Shown piece by piece: positions 9,760 through 17,414 of a DNA stretch of 64,000 bases (its first letter is position 1; each line of letters begins with the position of its first letter). A program made the position numbers and the translations under genes. Origin of the DNA: Jejubacter calystegiae (lineage in GTDB: Bacteria; Pseudomonadota; Gammaproteobacteria; Enterobacterales; Enterobacteriaceae); NCBI RefSeq assembly GCF_005671395.1, contig NZ_CP040428.1, forward strand, positions 4,030,001-4,094,000. The letters run 5' to 3'. The notes below the pieces were generated by a model. That model was not told the DNA's origin, ran no database searches, and saw only the letters and a list, made by a program, of their open reading frames with translations.

Positions 9760-10176
9760 ATGAAGATAACGGTAAGCAATGCCATTAATGAACGAGACAG
9801 GGAAGCGCTTTACAAAGGGCTGAGCAGCTACAATTCGCAATTTATCGACCGCAGCAACTGGGGCGATTTAAGCGTATTTATGCATGACGATGCCGGTCGG
9901 GCGCAGGCAGGGCTTATCGCTTCACGTAAGGGTAACTGGCTTTCCATCCATTTTTTGTGGGTTAATGAGGCTCTGCGCGGTAGCGGCGCAGGCAGCCAAC
10001 TAATGCAGGCCGCCGAACAGAGTGCACGGGAACAGGGCTGCCGGTTTGCGCTGGTGGATACCTTCAGCTTTCAGGCCCGCCCCTTCTACGAGAAGCTGGG
10101 CTATGAGTTGCAGATGACCCTGGAAGACTTTCCCGGCGACGGCCAGTCGGTTTATTACCTTAAAAAGCGGCTGTAG
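9760..10176 (+). CDS. GNAT-family N-acetyltransferase
   Basis: A 138-residue GNAT protein. The acetyl-CoA binding loop [11 protein letters not shown] (about residues 71-81) and the C-terminal [13 protein letters not shown] motif are clear. The substrate is unknown; the family includes small-molecule and antibiotic acetyltransferases as well as stress proteins. A GGAG ribosome site lies 7 bp upstream of the ATG. Its 3' end overlaps the convergent permease gene by 17 bp. Confidence 0.85.
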   Translation: MKITVSNAINERDREALYKGLSSYNSQFIDRSNWGDLSVFMHDDAGRAQAGLIASRKGNWLSIHFLWVNEALRGSGAGSQLMQAAEQSAREQGCRFALVDTFSFQARPFYEKLGYELQMTLEDFPGDGQSVYYLKKRL

Positions 10177-11488
10177 CGTGCCCCTGGCGGCGCCACAGTA
10201 TCACCAGCCCCACCACTAACCAGAGCGCCCCGGCCACCAGCGCCGGGGCGTGAATATGGAACAGAACCGGCACCAGCACCGCGATCCCAAAGAGCGGCAT
10301 CAGCCCGCAAGCCAGCAGCGAGCGCAGACTACGCTGGCGCTGTTTCACCAGAAACAGGCCGATCACCGAGCAATGCAGCAGAATAAAGCCGCAAATCGCC
10401 CCCACATCTACAAAAGAGACCAGATGAGACAGCCCGTTATCGACGCTGGCGGCGATCACCGCCAGTACGGTGTTGACCGCAGCAGCGGCCAGCAGCGCAG
10501 TGACCGGTAACCCGCTACGCTTGCCAATTTGACTCAGGGAGCCAGGCAGGGCACCCGCGCGCCCCATGCTGAACAACAACCGCCCCGCTGCCGCCTGCCC
10601 CACCATTGCAGAGAAAGCAGCGCCCAGCGCCTTCACAAAGGCCAGTGCATCGCCCAGCCATGGGGAAATAGTGTCGCCGACAATCACATAATATGCCTTG
10701 CCCTGAAGCTCGGGCTGCTGCTGGAGCGTCTGACTGTCCCAGGGGCTGAGCAGCGCCCCCAGCCAGGTCTGAGCTACAAACAGCACCCCGGCCAGGATCA
10801 GACACCACATAGTCGCCCGACCGGGCTGATTGCGGGAACCCTGGTTTTCTTCGGCAAAAGTTGAAATAGCATCGAACCCCAGATAAGAGAGAACCGCCAC
10901 GGATACCCCGGTCAAAACGGCACTGCTGTTTACCCCATCGATCCCGATAAAAGGCGCCAGCAGCGGTCGGTTAAATCCCTGCTGCCACAGCACCCACAGT
11001 CCACCGGCCAGAATCAGCGCCAGCACAATCACTTCGGCAATCAGCACCGTCATGGTCACTTTTCTGGTCTTATGTAGCCCGGTCAGGTTCAGAGCCGTGG
11101 TCGCTACCACGGCCAGCAGCGTCCAGGCCCAGACCGGCACCGAGGGCACCAGCGCATTTAATGAAATACCGCTAAACAGATAAGCCACCGCCGGAATAAA
11201 CAGATAATCCAGCAGAATAATCCAGCCAGCGATAAAACCCACCCGGGGGTTAATCCCTTCCCGGGTATAGGCATAAACCGCCCCGGCGTTGGGCACCGCC
11301 CGCGACATCAGCGCATAAGACCATGCGGTAAAGCCCATCACCACGGTCGCCACCACATACACCAGCGGCACCACCCCGCCGCTGGTGGCATCCAGCGTGC
11401 CAAATAGCCCCACCGGCGCCGCCGGACCAATAAACAGTAATCCCATAATGACTAAGTCGCGCATCCGCAACGAACGTGCCAGTGCCAT
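10160..11488 (-). CDS. APC-superfamily amino acid/polyamine permease
   Basis: A 442-residue, roughly 12-helix integral membrane permease of the amino acid-polyamine-organocation superfamily. It resembles putrescine importers such as PlaP and PuuP in layout (the [11 protein letters not shown] and [12 protein letters not shown] segments). The ATG at 11488 is preceded by AAAGG at 8 bp; GTG/ATG codons at 11497 and 11494 are too close to that site. The substrate cannot be told from sequence. It reads away from the prophage region. Confidence 0.8.
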   Translation of the reverse strand: MALARSLRMRDLVIMGLLFIGPAAPVGLFGTLDATSGGVVPLVYVVATVVMGFTAWSYALMSRAVPNAGAVYAYTREGINPRVGFIAGWIILLDYLFIPAVAYLFSGISLNALVPSVPVWAWTLLAVVATTALNLTGLHKTRKVTMTVLIAEVIVLALILAGGLWVLWQQGFNRPLLAPFIGIDGVNSSAVLTGVSVAVLSYLGFDAISTFAEENQGSRNQPGRATMWCLILAGVLFVAQTWLGALLSPWDSQTLQQQPELQGKAYYVIVGDTISPWLGDALAFVKALGAAFSAMVGQAAAGRLLFSMGRAGALPGSLSQIGKRSGLPVTALLAAAAVNTVLAVIAASVDNGLSHLVSFVDVGAICGFILLHCSVIGLFLVKQRQRSLRSLLACGLMPLFGIAVLVPVLFHIHAPALVAGALWLVVGLVILWRRQGHATAAF

Positions 11489-11617
11489 CCCCATCACCTT
11501 TGATTGTTATTATCTGAACCAGGGCAAGTGTTAAACGGTACAGCACCTGGTGGAAGGGAAATCATAGAAGGGTTTGATCTATGTTATGACTGACCTTCTC
11601 CTTCCAACCCACAGGCA

Positions 11618-11697
11618 GGCAAATGCGTCCGTAAAACGCTGGCATTCAGCGCCGTAATCCGTACCATACGCATCACGCATTTGCCCATGGGGCTAAC
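11618..11697 (+). pseudogene. Fragment of a second tyrosine integrase (remnant of an older tandem element)
   Basis: About 80 bp match the C-terminal catalytic part of the resident integrase at 15950-16040. They include 17 identical bases (CGTAATCCGTACCATAC at 11653-11669 and 15980-15996). The reading frame from 11635 gives NAGIQRRNPYHTHHAFAHG, against RAGIRRRNPYHTRHTFACW in the resident gene, with the HxxR motif already mutated and a small deletion before GAN. A frame break also lies upstream, at the base run GTAAAACGC. The fragment lies 140 bp before the displaced ttcA 5' end at 11838, the same relative position as the resident integrase to ttcA, so I read it as the int end of an earlier element. 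Confidence 0.7.
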
Positions 11698-11837
11698 CTT
11701 TTTTACGCCGTCCGCAGGATGCCGGGCGCGTACCGCGGCCAGAGAGCAGCGACGCCGGGTGTGGGGCGCAGAAGCCGTCCTGGCGCTACACTCACCCTAC
11801 TGAGCCGCCCTTTTTCGATGTTTTGAAATACAGATAA

Positions 11838-11906
11838 ATGCAAGATAACCAACAGATTAGCAAGAAAGAGCAATACAACCTCAATGTAAATCAGTCATTT
11901 TTTTAA
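11838..11906 (+). pseudogene. ttcA: Displaced 5' end of ttcA at the left att site
   Basis: The 22-codon frame [19 protein letters not shown]... reproduces the start of TtcA for 16 codons, then diverges and stops. The start codon and upstream sequence would be those of the host gene before integration. The intact ttcA at 16216 has a slightly different start ([16 protein letters not shown]), supplied by the element. Confidence 0.8.
11861..11884. other. Left attachment site core (attL)
   Basis: The 24-bp segment beginning CAAGAAAGAGCAATACAAC matches 16239-16262 at 23 of 24 positions. It is the point at which the displaced ttcA start loses similarity to the gene. In E. coli K-12 the Rac prophage uses the same place in ttcA. 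Confidence 0.8.
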
Positions 11907-11991
11907 CTGACTGAAAACATTTTATTTTTATTTAAAATCAATCAAGTACGTTATTTCACCTGCTACGTTAATCCACACTGATTTCCTATTT

Positions 11992-12023
11992 TTATGCCCC
12001 TTTTGCCCCCATTTTTGCCCCCG
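11992..12023. repeat. Left-end TGCCCC direct repeats, candidate integrase arm sites
   Basis: Three closely spaced T-rich TGCCCC units (TTTATGCCCCTTTT, then TTTTGCCCCC twice) lie ~110 bp inside the left att core. Matching units TTTTTGCCCC and TATGCCCCTTTT lie at 16169-16195 next to the right core. Confidence 0.45.
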
Positions 12024-12190
12024 ACACACCAGGGGCAACCAGACTAATAATTGCCCGGAGCGTGAGCGTTAATATCGATACGCGGCATCACCACCATTCC
12101 ATACTCACTCATTCATTTCCTTTGCTAATCGGTCATCAATTTGTGTACTTTAAAATCACACAAATAACATGGAAATAGAAGGATCTGGAT

Positions 12191-12668
12191 ATGGCAATAC
12201 CGGCTTATATGTGGCTTAAAGATGATGGTGGCGCGGATATCAAAGGCTCTGTTGATGTACAGCATAGAGATAACAGCACTGGCTCACTGCGTATCTCTCC
12301 CAACAGATAACTTGTCTGGTAAGATAACGGCCACTCGCGAACATGCGCCCTTTATCCTGACCAAAGCGCTGGATTCTTCCAGTCCGTACCTTTATCAATT
12401 CGTTAGTTCCGGAAAGCGCTTAAAGTCTGCCGAACTTAAATTCTATCGCATTAATTACGCCGGACAGGAAGAAGAATACTTTAACGTACTTCTTGAGAAT
12501 GCCCGCATCACATGTGTCGTACCATTTATGGATGATATTAAAGACCCTGACTACGAACGTCATGATCATCTTGAGGTGCTCGAAATGATGTATGAAAAAA
12601 TCACCTGGACCTACAAGGACGGCAATATCATTCACTCTGATTCCTGGAAAGAGCGCAGCGCGGCATAG
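12191..12668 (+). pseudogene. hcp: Orphan Hcp (type VI secretion tube protein), frameshifted
   Basis: The ATG at 12191 (AGAAGGA upstream) opens with MAIPAYMWLKDDGGADIKGS, the typical enterobacterial Hcp start. After VDVQ this frame continues only to a stop near 12310, while the rest of Hcp (SIEITALAHCVSLPTDN... through KITWTYKDGNIIHSDSWKER) lies in the next frame up to 12668. Alignment by eye with Hcp proteins suggests a deletion of about 14 bp around 12260, removing the loop that usually reads DREG. The protein would otherwise have the normal ~160 residues. No other T6SS structural genes are in the window, so this is an orphan hcp of the kind that travels with an effector. Confidence 0.8.
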
Positions 12669-12679
12669 GAGAACAACAC

Positions 12680-13042
12680 ATGGCATGGATATACCACCAG
12701 AGTACCGGCGAGTTGTGGCACAACGGTAAGTTAATCGGTAAAGGTTATTCGGGGAATCTGACTAACAAAAACAATCCAGACCGGCAGCACGTTAAGGGGA
12801 TGGGGCCAATTCCTCGCGGTACCTGGCGTATTGGCGGGCATACCAGTTCAAAGGGGCCATTCACCATAATTTTAACGCAGACATCTGGCGAAAGTTATGG
12901 GCGCTCTTTGTTTCGTATCCATGGAGAGAGGAAACCGCCGAAAGCACCTGGATTCGCCTCTGAAGGTTGCATAATACTCGGGCCAGCTATCCGCACAAAA
13001 ATCATCCAATCAACAGACAGGACACTTGAGGTAGTAAGATGA
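12680..13042 (+). CDS. DUF2778 / Tlde1-like T6SS L,D-transpeptidase-type effector
   Basis: A 120-residue protein of the DUF2778 type. The conserved core is visible as GPIPRGTW (42-49), the catalytic-type histidine in FRIHGERK (H81) and the SEGCII motif with S94 and C97. In the characterised Salmonella effector Tlde1 a comparable His/Cys site gives L,D-carboxypeptidase and exchange activity on peptidoglycan stems. There is no signal peptide, as expected for a protein delivered by a T6SS. It starts 11 bp after the Hcp frame, and its stop overlaps the start of the following gene, so effector and partner look co-translated. The reading frame and active site are intact although the neighbouring hcp is broken. 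Confidence 0.8.
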   Translation: MAWIYHQSTGELWHNGKLIGKGYSGNLTNKNNPDRQHVKGMGPIPRGTWRIGGHTSSKGPFTIILTQTSGESYGRSLFRIHGERKPPKAPGFASEGCIILGPAIRTKIIQSTDRTLEVVR

Positions 13043-13506
13043 TTTGGCGAACTATTTTGCTGACCGCCTGCATTATCTCATCCTCCTGCGTGGCATCTTC
13101 AAGCGAATGGAAAGTTTATATTCAACTGATAGAACGGGCTGATAATAAAGCGCTCCAGGCATTTCCGGGGAAAATTGACATCATTGGTGATACCCTCGAC
13201 GCTGAGCATACAGAAGAACTGACGACAGCGCTTAGCATCGCGTTGATTAAAGATCCAGTATCTGTAATTAACGCAACCAACTCACTAGACAAGAGCGCAG
13301 ATCCCTTAAAGCAGCGCTTCGGAACATCAATGGTATGCGGTATACCTATAATCACACATGCGAATCAGATGAAGATTGAGGAGTATTTCGCGAAGGCAGA
13401 ACCGGCGCTGGAAAAGGCCGGAACTCCAGCCGCAGAATGTCTAAGCAACATGCGTGACACGATTGATGAGTTCAGACAAGAAGCAGCACAAAACGAAGCA
13501 AAGTAA
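13039..13506 (+). CDS. Putative periplasmic immunity protein of the Tlde1-like effector
   Basis: A 155-residue protein whose ATG overlaps the effector stop by 4 bp (ATGA). The N-terminus has a basic residue, a hydrophobic core and a plausible signal peptidase site (SCVA|SSSEW, about residue 19), so export to the periplasm is likely, where a peptidoglycan-acting effector would have to be neutralised. Two further cysteines (MVCGIP and AAECLSN) could form a disulfide. I do not recognise the family; the immunity role is inferred from the position and predicted export. Confidence 0.65.
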   Translation: MIWRTILLTACIISSSCVASSSEWKVYIQLIERADNKALQAFPGKIDIIGDTLDAEHTEELTTALSIALIKDPVSVINATNSLDKSADPLKQRFGTSMVCGIPIITHANQMKIEEYFAKAEPALEKAGTPAAECLSNMRDTIDEFRQEAAQNEAK

Positions 13507-13646
13507 TCCTCAGAAAAACCTGGCTGTTAGAAGGCTGTTTATGGATGCTCAGGGTGTTCGAGATACTAATGTTCCGGGCTCTACTGGTGACCAGCATCAA
13601 AACGGCCTGCGATACTGCGGGCCACTTCGTTCCGGCTGACGGGCAT

Positions 13647-13671
13647 AAAAAAAGCCAGCCCGAAGGCTGGC
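13647..13671 (-). terminator. Terminator of the minus-strand tail-gene fragments
   Basis: On the minus strand, GCCAGCC-TTCG-GGCTGGC is followed by seven T residues. It lies downstream of the two phage tail-gene remnants and would have ended the late transcript of the prophage. Confidence 0.75.
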
Positions 13672-13790
13672 GGAAACTATGTTCATCTTTCTTACTGAAT
13701 ATACTAAAAAAGGCACTGATGGAGCAATCCATGGACCAACACAGGCATCATCCTGTCGTCAGCTCCGACTGTCACGCCCCCCTCTTCGGA

Positions 13791-13955
13791 TTATTCTGTC
13801 TCCACAGCCCGGAATTCACCATCCTGATAAACATCCCCGCTCCGGACGCGCGCATCTTCATCCAGCGCCACCAGATCCGCGCCGTCAATGCTGAATCCCT
13901 CCGGAGCCATAATCAGGTTATCCACCACACCATCAATCACTACTGCGTATTGCAT
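13791..13955 (-). CDS. Small phage tail-associated protein
   Basis: A 54-residue frame beginning MQYAVVIDGVVDNLIMAPEG and ending DGEFRAVETE. Short proteins of this pattern (V-x-D/N-G-x-V-x-N-x-I and a DVYQDGxF-type end) are common just downstream of tail fibre genes in lambdoid phages. It begins 8 bp after the stop of the tail-fibre fragment on the same strand. The frame is intact and ends before the terminator at 13647-13671. Function unknown. Confidence 0.6.
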   Translation of the reverse strand: MQYAVVIDGVVDNLIMAPEGFSIDGADLVALDEDARVRSGDVYQDGEFRAVETE

Positions 13956-13963
13956 ATCATGCC

Positions 13964-14560
13964 TCACGAATATTCATAGATAATCACCATCCCCGGCGCA
14001 CCCTTACCGCCGGGAAAACCGGTTTCTGAATTCAGGGTCTTTCCTGAGCCGCTGCCGCCGCTACCAAACCCCGTTCCATCAACACCCGCTTCATCCAGCT
14101 TCCCTCTGAACATCCCCCCTCGCCCAAAAGGCGTATCACCGCCGTTCCCCGGAATAAGACACCGGTCTGAGACCGCAAAGGCGTAACCCCCATTCATACC
14201 CAGCACGGAGGCCAGTCCGGTGGTCACTCCCGCTCCCATAGTCGCACCACCGCCAAAAGTCCCGGCAGAAAATGCGCCCGCAGCGGGAGAGCTGGCAGCA
14301 TACGATGAGCCTGAGCCACCGCCACTGGCAGTCAGCATCTGATCACCAAATATCGTTGACCCCTGAGCCGCACCAACAATGACATTTACACTATCACCAA
14401 GATTCGCCACATCAATGAGCGCTTTTATATAAAGACCACTACCAAATAGTTGTTCACATGCGTTTTCAACACTATCCAGCGTGCAGCGTGAGAAGTTTTT
14501 AATACAGCGCGCTTTGATTACAACCCGGAATTTGGAGTCGGTTAACCCTGCGATACTGTG
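13964..14560 (-). pseudogene. C-terminal fragment of a phage tail fibre protein, fused to another tail-gene fragment
   Basis: The frame is open from an in-frame TGA at 14561-14563 to 13964 but has no convincing start. The C-terminal ~150 residues are glycine-rich and end GGKGAPGMVIIYEYS, a typical tail fibre end. The upstream part (TDSKFRVVIKARCIKNFSRC ... NACEQLFGSG) looks like a different tail/baseplate family (DUF2612-like), so the frame seems to join two genes by deletion near 14420-14430. It abuts the terminase fragment near 14540. Confidence 0.65.
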
Positions 14561-14765
14561 TCAGTTCGTTCGGGTCTGCGGTGGCTATGGCCATTAGCTG
14601 ATGTACGAGTTCGTCAAGGTCAGCTGCATGGCGTTTCTGGCGCCTGTCCCTGAGCCAGCGAATTGCACGGGATACCCTGGCATTTCTTACCAAGCGACTG
14701 GCGATAGAATTTGCTGTCGCCCCCTGTCCTTCATACCCCGCTAGTTGAAGCAGGACTGACCGCAT
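14499..14765 (-). pseudogene. Truncated phage small terminase subunit
   Basis: The frame ([19 protein letters not shown] ... LDELVHQLMAIATADPNELT) matches the DNA-binding part of Terminase_2-type small subunits up to QYRRVN, where family proteins go on to a CRYC-like motif. Here it runs into an unrelated short tail. The N-terminal ~15-20 residues are also replaced, by sequence shared with the opposite-strand excisionase fragment. Both ends therefore look like deletion joints (about 14540 and 14740). Confidence 0.65.
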
Positions 14766-14926
14766 TAACAGGACTCGGAAAGCGGCAAATAGAAAATTAC
14801 CGACAGGAATGTTGGATCGAAGGAGTGCATTTCAAACGAGTTTCCCCGAAGGGGAATTCAGAAAGCAAAAGAGGGACGACCTGGTACAACTACCCAGGAA
14901 TTAACAAGTTTATTCAGGACTCGTAA
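14711..14926 (+). pseudogene. 5'-truncated excisionase of the XisR type
   Basis: The frame [20 protein letters not shown] ... [17 protein letters not shown] ... INKFIQDS matches small excisionases of Rac-like elements (DUF1233), which share the [11 protein letters not shown] core. No ATG is present before the similarity starts near 14737; only a TTG at 14711 opens the frame. It ends 2 bp before the integrase start, the usual xis-int arrangement. The missing N-terminus coincides with the joint to the terminase fragment. Confidence 0.65.
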
Positions 14927-14928
14927 TT

Positions 14929-16165
14929 ATGGCAGCATTACCCAAAGGTGTAGAAATCAGAGGAAAAAGCATTTGCATCTGGTTCATGTTCAGGGGTAAA
15001 CGGTGCCGTGAAATTCTTAAGGGGTGGACTGTCACCCCTGCCAATATAAAGAAGGCCGGTAACTTTCGCTCTTTAATTACCAGTGAAATAAATCTCGGTG
15101 AGTTCGACTATCAGGCTAGATTCCCCTCTTCCCGCAAAGCTGTAAAAACGGTGACAACAAAAGATGTCCGAACATTCGATGATTTATGCGCAGTATGGAT
15201 AAAAGCGAAAGAGATCGAATTAACAGCAAACACGCTAAGAAAGACGAAATCACAGTTAAGATCTCTGACGCACATTGTAAACGGTACAACCCCCATCGCT
15301 ACAATCAGACGCAGCGATATCCTGGGCTATCGAACAGGATTGCTTCACGGTGATAATTTCTATGACGAACAGATCCGCAGAAACAAGACAGGCAGAACTG
15401 TGCGAACGGTCGATAACTACATCTCGTTACTATGTTCCCTGCTCCGCTTTGCTCACCACTCAGGCTTCATCTCACACAAACCGTATGAGGGGGTAAAAAA
15501 ATTGAAGAGAGTCAGGACTAAGCCAGATCCACTGACACAGGAAGAATTAGCCCACCTGATGGAAAGCGAAAAGGGCCAGAGTCAAAACCTGTGGAAATTC
15601 GCCGTCTATTCCGGCCTGCGGCATGGAGAACTGGCGGAGTTGGCATGGGAAGACATCGATCTGGAAAATGGCACTGTGCACGTCAGACGCAACCTTACGG
15701 CGCCTGGAACATTTGGCCCACCCAAGACAATTGCGGGAGACAGGACGATCGCCCTGCTTAAGCCAGCACTTGATGCCCTGAAGGCACAGCGCGAGCTGAC
15801 AGCGCTAAACCGAAGGCGCAAATCACCTTTCATCACCGCGAATATGGCAATACAGAACAACAAAAAGTCAGGTTCGTTTTTATGCCCAGATGAAAAATGG
15901 CGAGCAAAAACCGCACTACTCATTATCGAGCATCGGCAGCCGGTGGAATGCAGCAGTAAAACGCGCTGGAATTCGTCGTCGTAATCCGTACCATACTCGC
16001 CACACGTTCGCCTGCTGGCTGCTGTCGGCTGGCGCTAACCCATCATTCATAGCGAACCAGATGGGGCATGAGAACGCGCAGATGGTGTATGAGATCTATG
16101 CTACGTGGATAGAGGAAATGAACGGCGCTCAGGTAGATATGCTGAACGCCAGGCTGGCCATCTAA
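14929..16165 (+). pseudogene. Rac-type tyrosine integrase, frameshifted
   Basis: Residues up to about 320 are in the first frame: an N-terminal arm-binding domain, a core-binding domain (VRTFDDLCAVWIKAKE), and the first catalytic arginine in SGLRHGELAELAW. The second part, from MKNGEQKPHYSLSS at 15890, is in the +1 frame and carries the HxxR motif (HTRHTFA), MGHENAQMVYEIY with the catalytic tyrosine, and the end NARLAI. The total length is 412 codons plus one base, so a one-base insertion (or two-base loss) lies around 15875-15895, near T and A runs. It faces ttcA, 50 bp before its start, as IntR does in E. coli. Confidence 0.85.
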
Positions 16166-16168
16166 AAA

Positions 16169-16195
16169 ATTTTTGCCCCTTATATGCCCCTTTTG
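16169..16195. repeat. Right-end TGCCCC repeats, candidate integrase arm sites
   Basis: TTTTTGCCCC and TATGCCCCTTTT lie between the integrase stop and the right att core. The same two units occur in the left end at 11992-12023. Confidence 0.45.
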
Positions 16196-16215
16196 GTTTT
16201 TGAGATCGATAAAAA

Positions 16216-17148
16216 ATGCAAGAAATTCAGCAAGTTAACAAGAAAGAACAATACAACCTCAACAAGCTCCAGAAACGCCTGCGCCGCAACGTGGGCGAGG
16301 CGATCGCCGATTTTAATATGATTGAGGAAGGCGACCGGATTATGGTGTGCCTCTCCGGCGGCAAGGACAGCTACACCATGCTGGAGATCCTGCGCAATTT
16401 GCAGCAGAGCGCCCCGGTCAACTTCAGCCTGATCGCGGTGAATCTCGATCAGAAACAGCCGGGCTTCCCCGAACATATCCTGCCGGAGTATCTGGAAAGT
16501 ATCGGGGTTGAGTATAAGATCGTGGAAGAGAATACCTACGGCATCGTCAAAGAGAAGATTCCGGAAGGAAAAACCACCTGTTCGCTCTGCTCACGTCTGC
16601 GCCGCGGTATTCTGTACCGTACCGCCAGCGAACTGGGAGCCACCAAAATCGCGCTGGGTCATCATCGCGACGATATTCTGCAGACCCTGTTTCTGAACAT
16701 GTTCTATGGCGGCAAGATGAAGGGAATGCCGCCCAAGCTGATGAGCGATGACGGTAAACATATCGTTATCCGCCCGCTGGCCTACTGCCGCGAAAAAGAT
16801 ATCGAACGCTTCTCGCAAGCCAAAGGCTTCCCGATCATCCCCTGCAACCTGTGTGGCTCTCAACCTAACCTGCAGCGTCAGGTTATCGCCGAGATGCTGC
16901 GCGACTGGGATAAACGCTATCCGGGCCGTATCGAAACCATGTTCAGCGCCATGCAGAATGTGGTGCCTTCACACCTGTGCGACAGCGCGCTGTTTGACTT
17001 TGCCGGTATCACTCACGGTAGTGAAGTGGTGGACGGTGGCGATCTGGCGTTCGATCGCGAAGAACTGCCTCAGCAGCCGGTGGGCTGGCAGGCGGATGAT
17101 GAAGCAGAGCAGCCTTTGCAGCGCCTGGACGTAGTGGAAATTAAGTAA
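16216..17148 (+). CDS. ttcA: tRNA 2-thiocytidine(32) synthetase TtcA
   Basis: A 310-residue TtcA, which thiolates cytidine 32 in several tRNAs using an iron-sulfur cluster and ATP. The PP-loop [11 protein letters not shown] (about residues 44-54) and the two CxxC motifs (CSLC near 121, CNLC near 212) are present. The first ~16 codons overlap the right att core and come from the prophage ([12 protein letters not shown]), so the gene is a host-phage chimera that keeps the reading frame. The original 5' end, with its upstream region, is stranded at 11838, 4.4 kb away; expression now depends on sequence inside the element. No dbpA lies next to it, unlike E. coli. Confidence 0.97.
   Translation: MQEIQQVNKKEQYNLNKLQKRLRRNVGEAIADFNMIEEGDRIMVCLSGGKDSYTMLEILRNLQQSAPVNFSLIAVNLDQKQPGFPEHILPEYLESIGVEYKIVEENTYGIVKEKIPEGKTTCSLCSRLRRGILYRTASELGATKIALGHHRDDILQTLFLNMFYGGKMKGMPPKLMSDDGKHIVIRPLAYCREKDIERFSQAKGFPIIPCNLCGSQPNLQRQVIAEMLRDWDKRYPGRIETMFSAMQNVVPSHLCDSALFDFAGITHGSEVVDGGDLAFDREELPQQPVGWQADDEAEQPLQRLDVVEIK
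16239..16262. other. Right attachment site core (attR) within ttcA
   Basis: The 24-bp segment within codons 8-16 of ttcA is the partner of 11861-11884, with one mismatch (A for G at the tenth base). Confidence 0.8.
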
Positions 17149-17199
17149 CCGCCCTCGCCTCCCCGGTTTCGGGGGGGCTTCCCGCACCTTATCGCAGAC

Positions 17200-17320
17200 A
17201 AAAAAAAGCCGACTAATTTAGCCGGCGTCGTACGAATCAATTGTGCTATGCAGTAATTCAAAAAAGGAAGTAAGACAATATGGAGCGCAACGCCCATCGC
17301 TTGACGTTGCATTCACCTGC
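17200..17320 (-). ncRNA. fnrS: FnrS small regulatory RNA
   Basis: The minus strand reads GCAGGTGAATGCAACGTCAA at its start, contains the GCGATGGGCGTTGCGCTCC hairpin and the CTTACTTCC segment, and ends in a stem (GCCGGC...TAGTCGGC) followed by eight T residues. This matches, from memory, nearly the whole 122-nt E. coli FnrS, an Hfq-bound RNA made without oxygen that represses aerobic-metabolism mRNAs. It lies between zntB and ttcA; in E. coli it lies between zntB and dbpA. Confidence 0.92.
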
Positions 17321-17355
17321 GAGAGAGATAGTGCCGCGATCCGGCACCAGGTTTA

Positions 17356-17369
17356 TTGACCTCGATCAG
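17356..17369 (-). promoter_or_regulatory. FNR box of fnrS
   Basis: TTGAC-CTCG-ATCAG fits the FNR consensus TTGAT-N4-ATCAA with one change per half site. Its centre lies about 42 bp upstream of the predicted FnrS 5' end, the class II activator position. Confidence 0.75.
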
Positions 17370-17414
17370 GTTTACTCCCCTTTTGTGGTTAGCCAGCAAA
17401 TTAATTCCTTATTT

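Larger units (their letters stand above)
11861..16262. mobile_element. Decayed Rac-like prophage remnant in ttcA carrying a T6SS effector cargo
   Basis: The 4.4-kb segment is bounded by the two copies of the ttcA att core. From right to left it holds an integrase facing ttcA, a truncated excisionase, small-terminase and tail-gene fragments on the minus strand, and an Hcp / Tlde1-like / immunity cassette on the plus strand beside the left end. This keeps the order of a lambdoid prophage (int, xis, terminase, tail, att) with most of its middle deleted. The interior is lower in GC than the flanks. The element cannot excise by itself because the integrase frame is broken. The left and right ends share TGCCCC repeats that may be integrase arm sites. 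Confidence 0.85.

Noticed and set aside
11498-11617. Search for a third copy of the ttcA att core left of the integrase fragment
   Set aside because: No convincing match was seen; the left end of the presumed older element seems lost.
13545-13979. 144-codon plus-strand frame between the immunity gene and the tail fragments
   Set aside because: It runs through a minus-strand terminator and the antisense of the 54-residue tail gene; composition is not protein-like.
17150-17185. Possible terminator after ttcA (CCCCGG-TTT-CGGGG)
   Set aside because: The stem is short and no T-run follows; the fnrS terminator just downstream may act on both strands.
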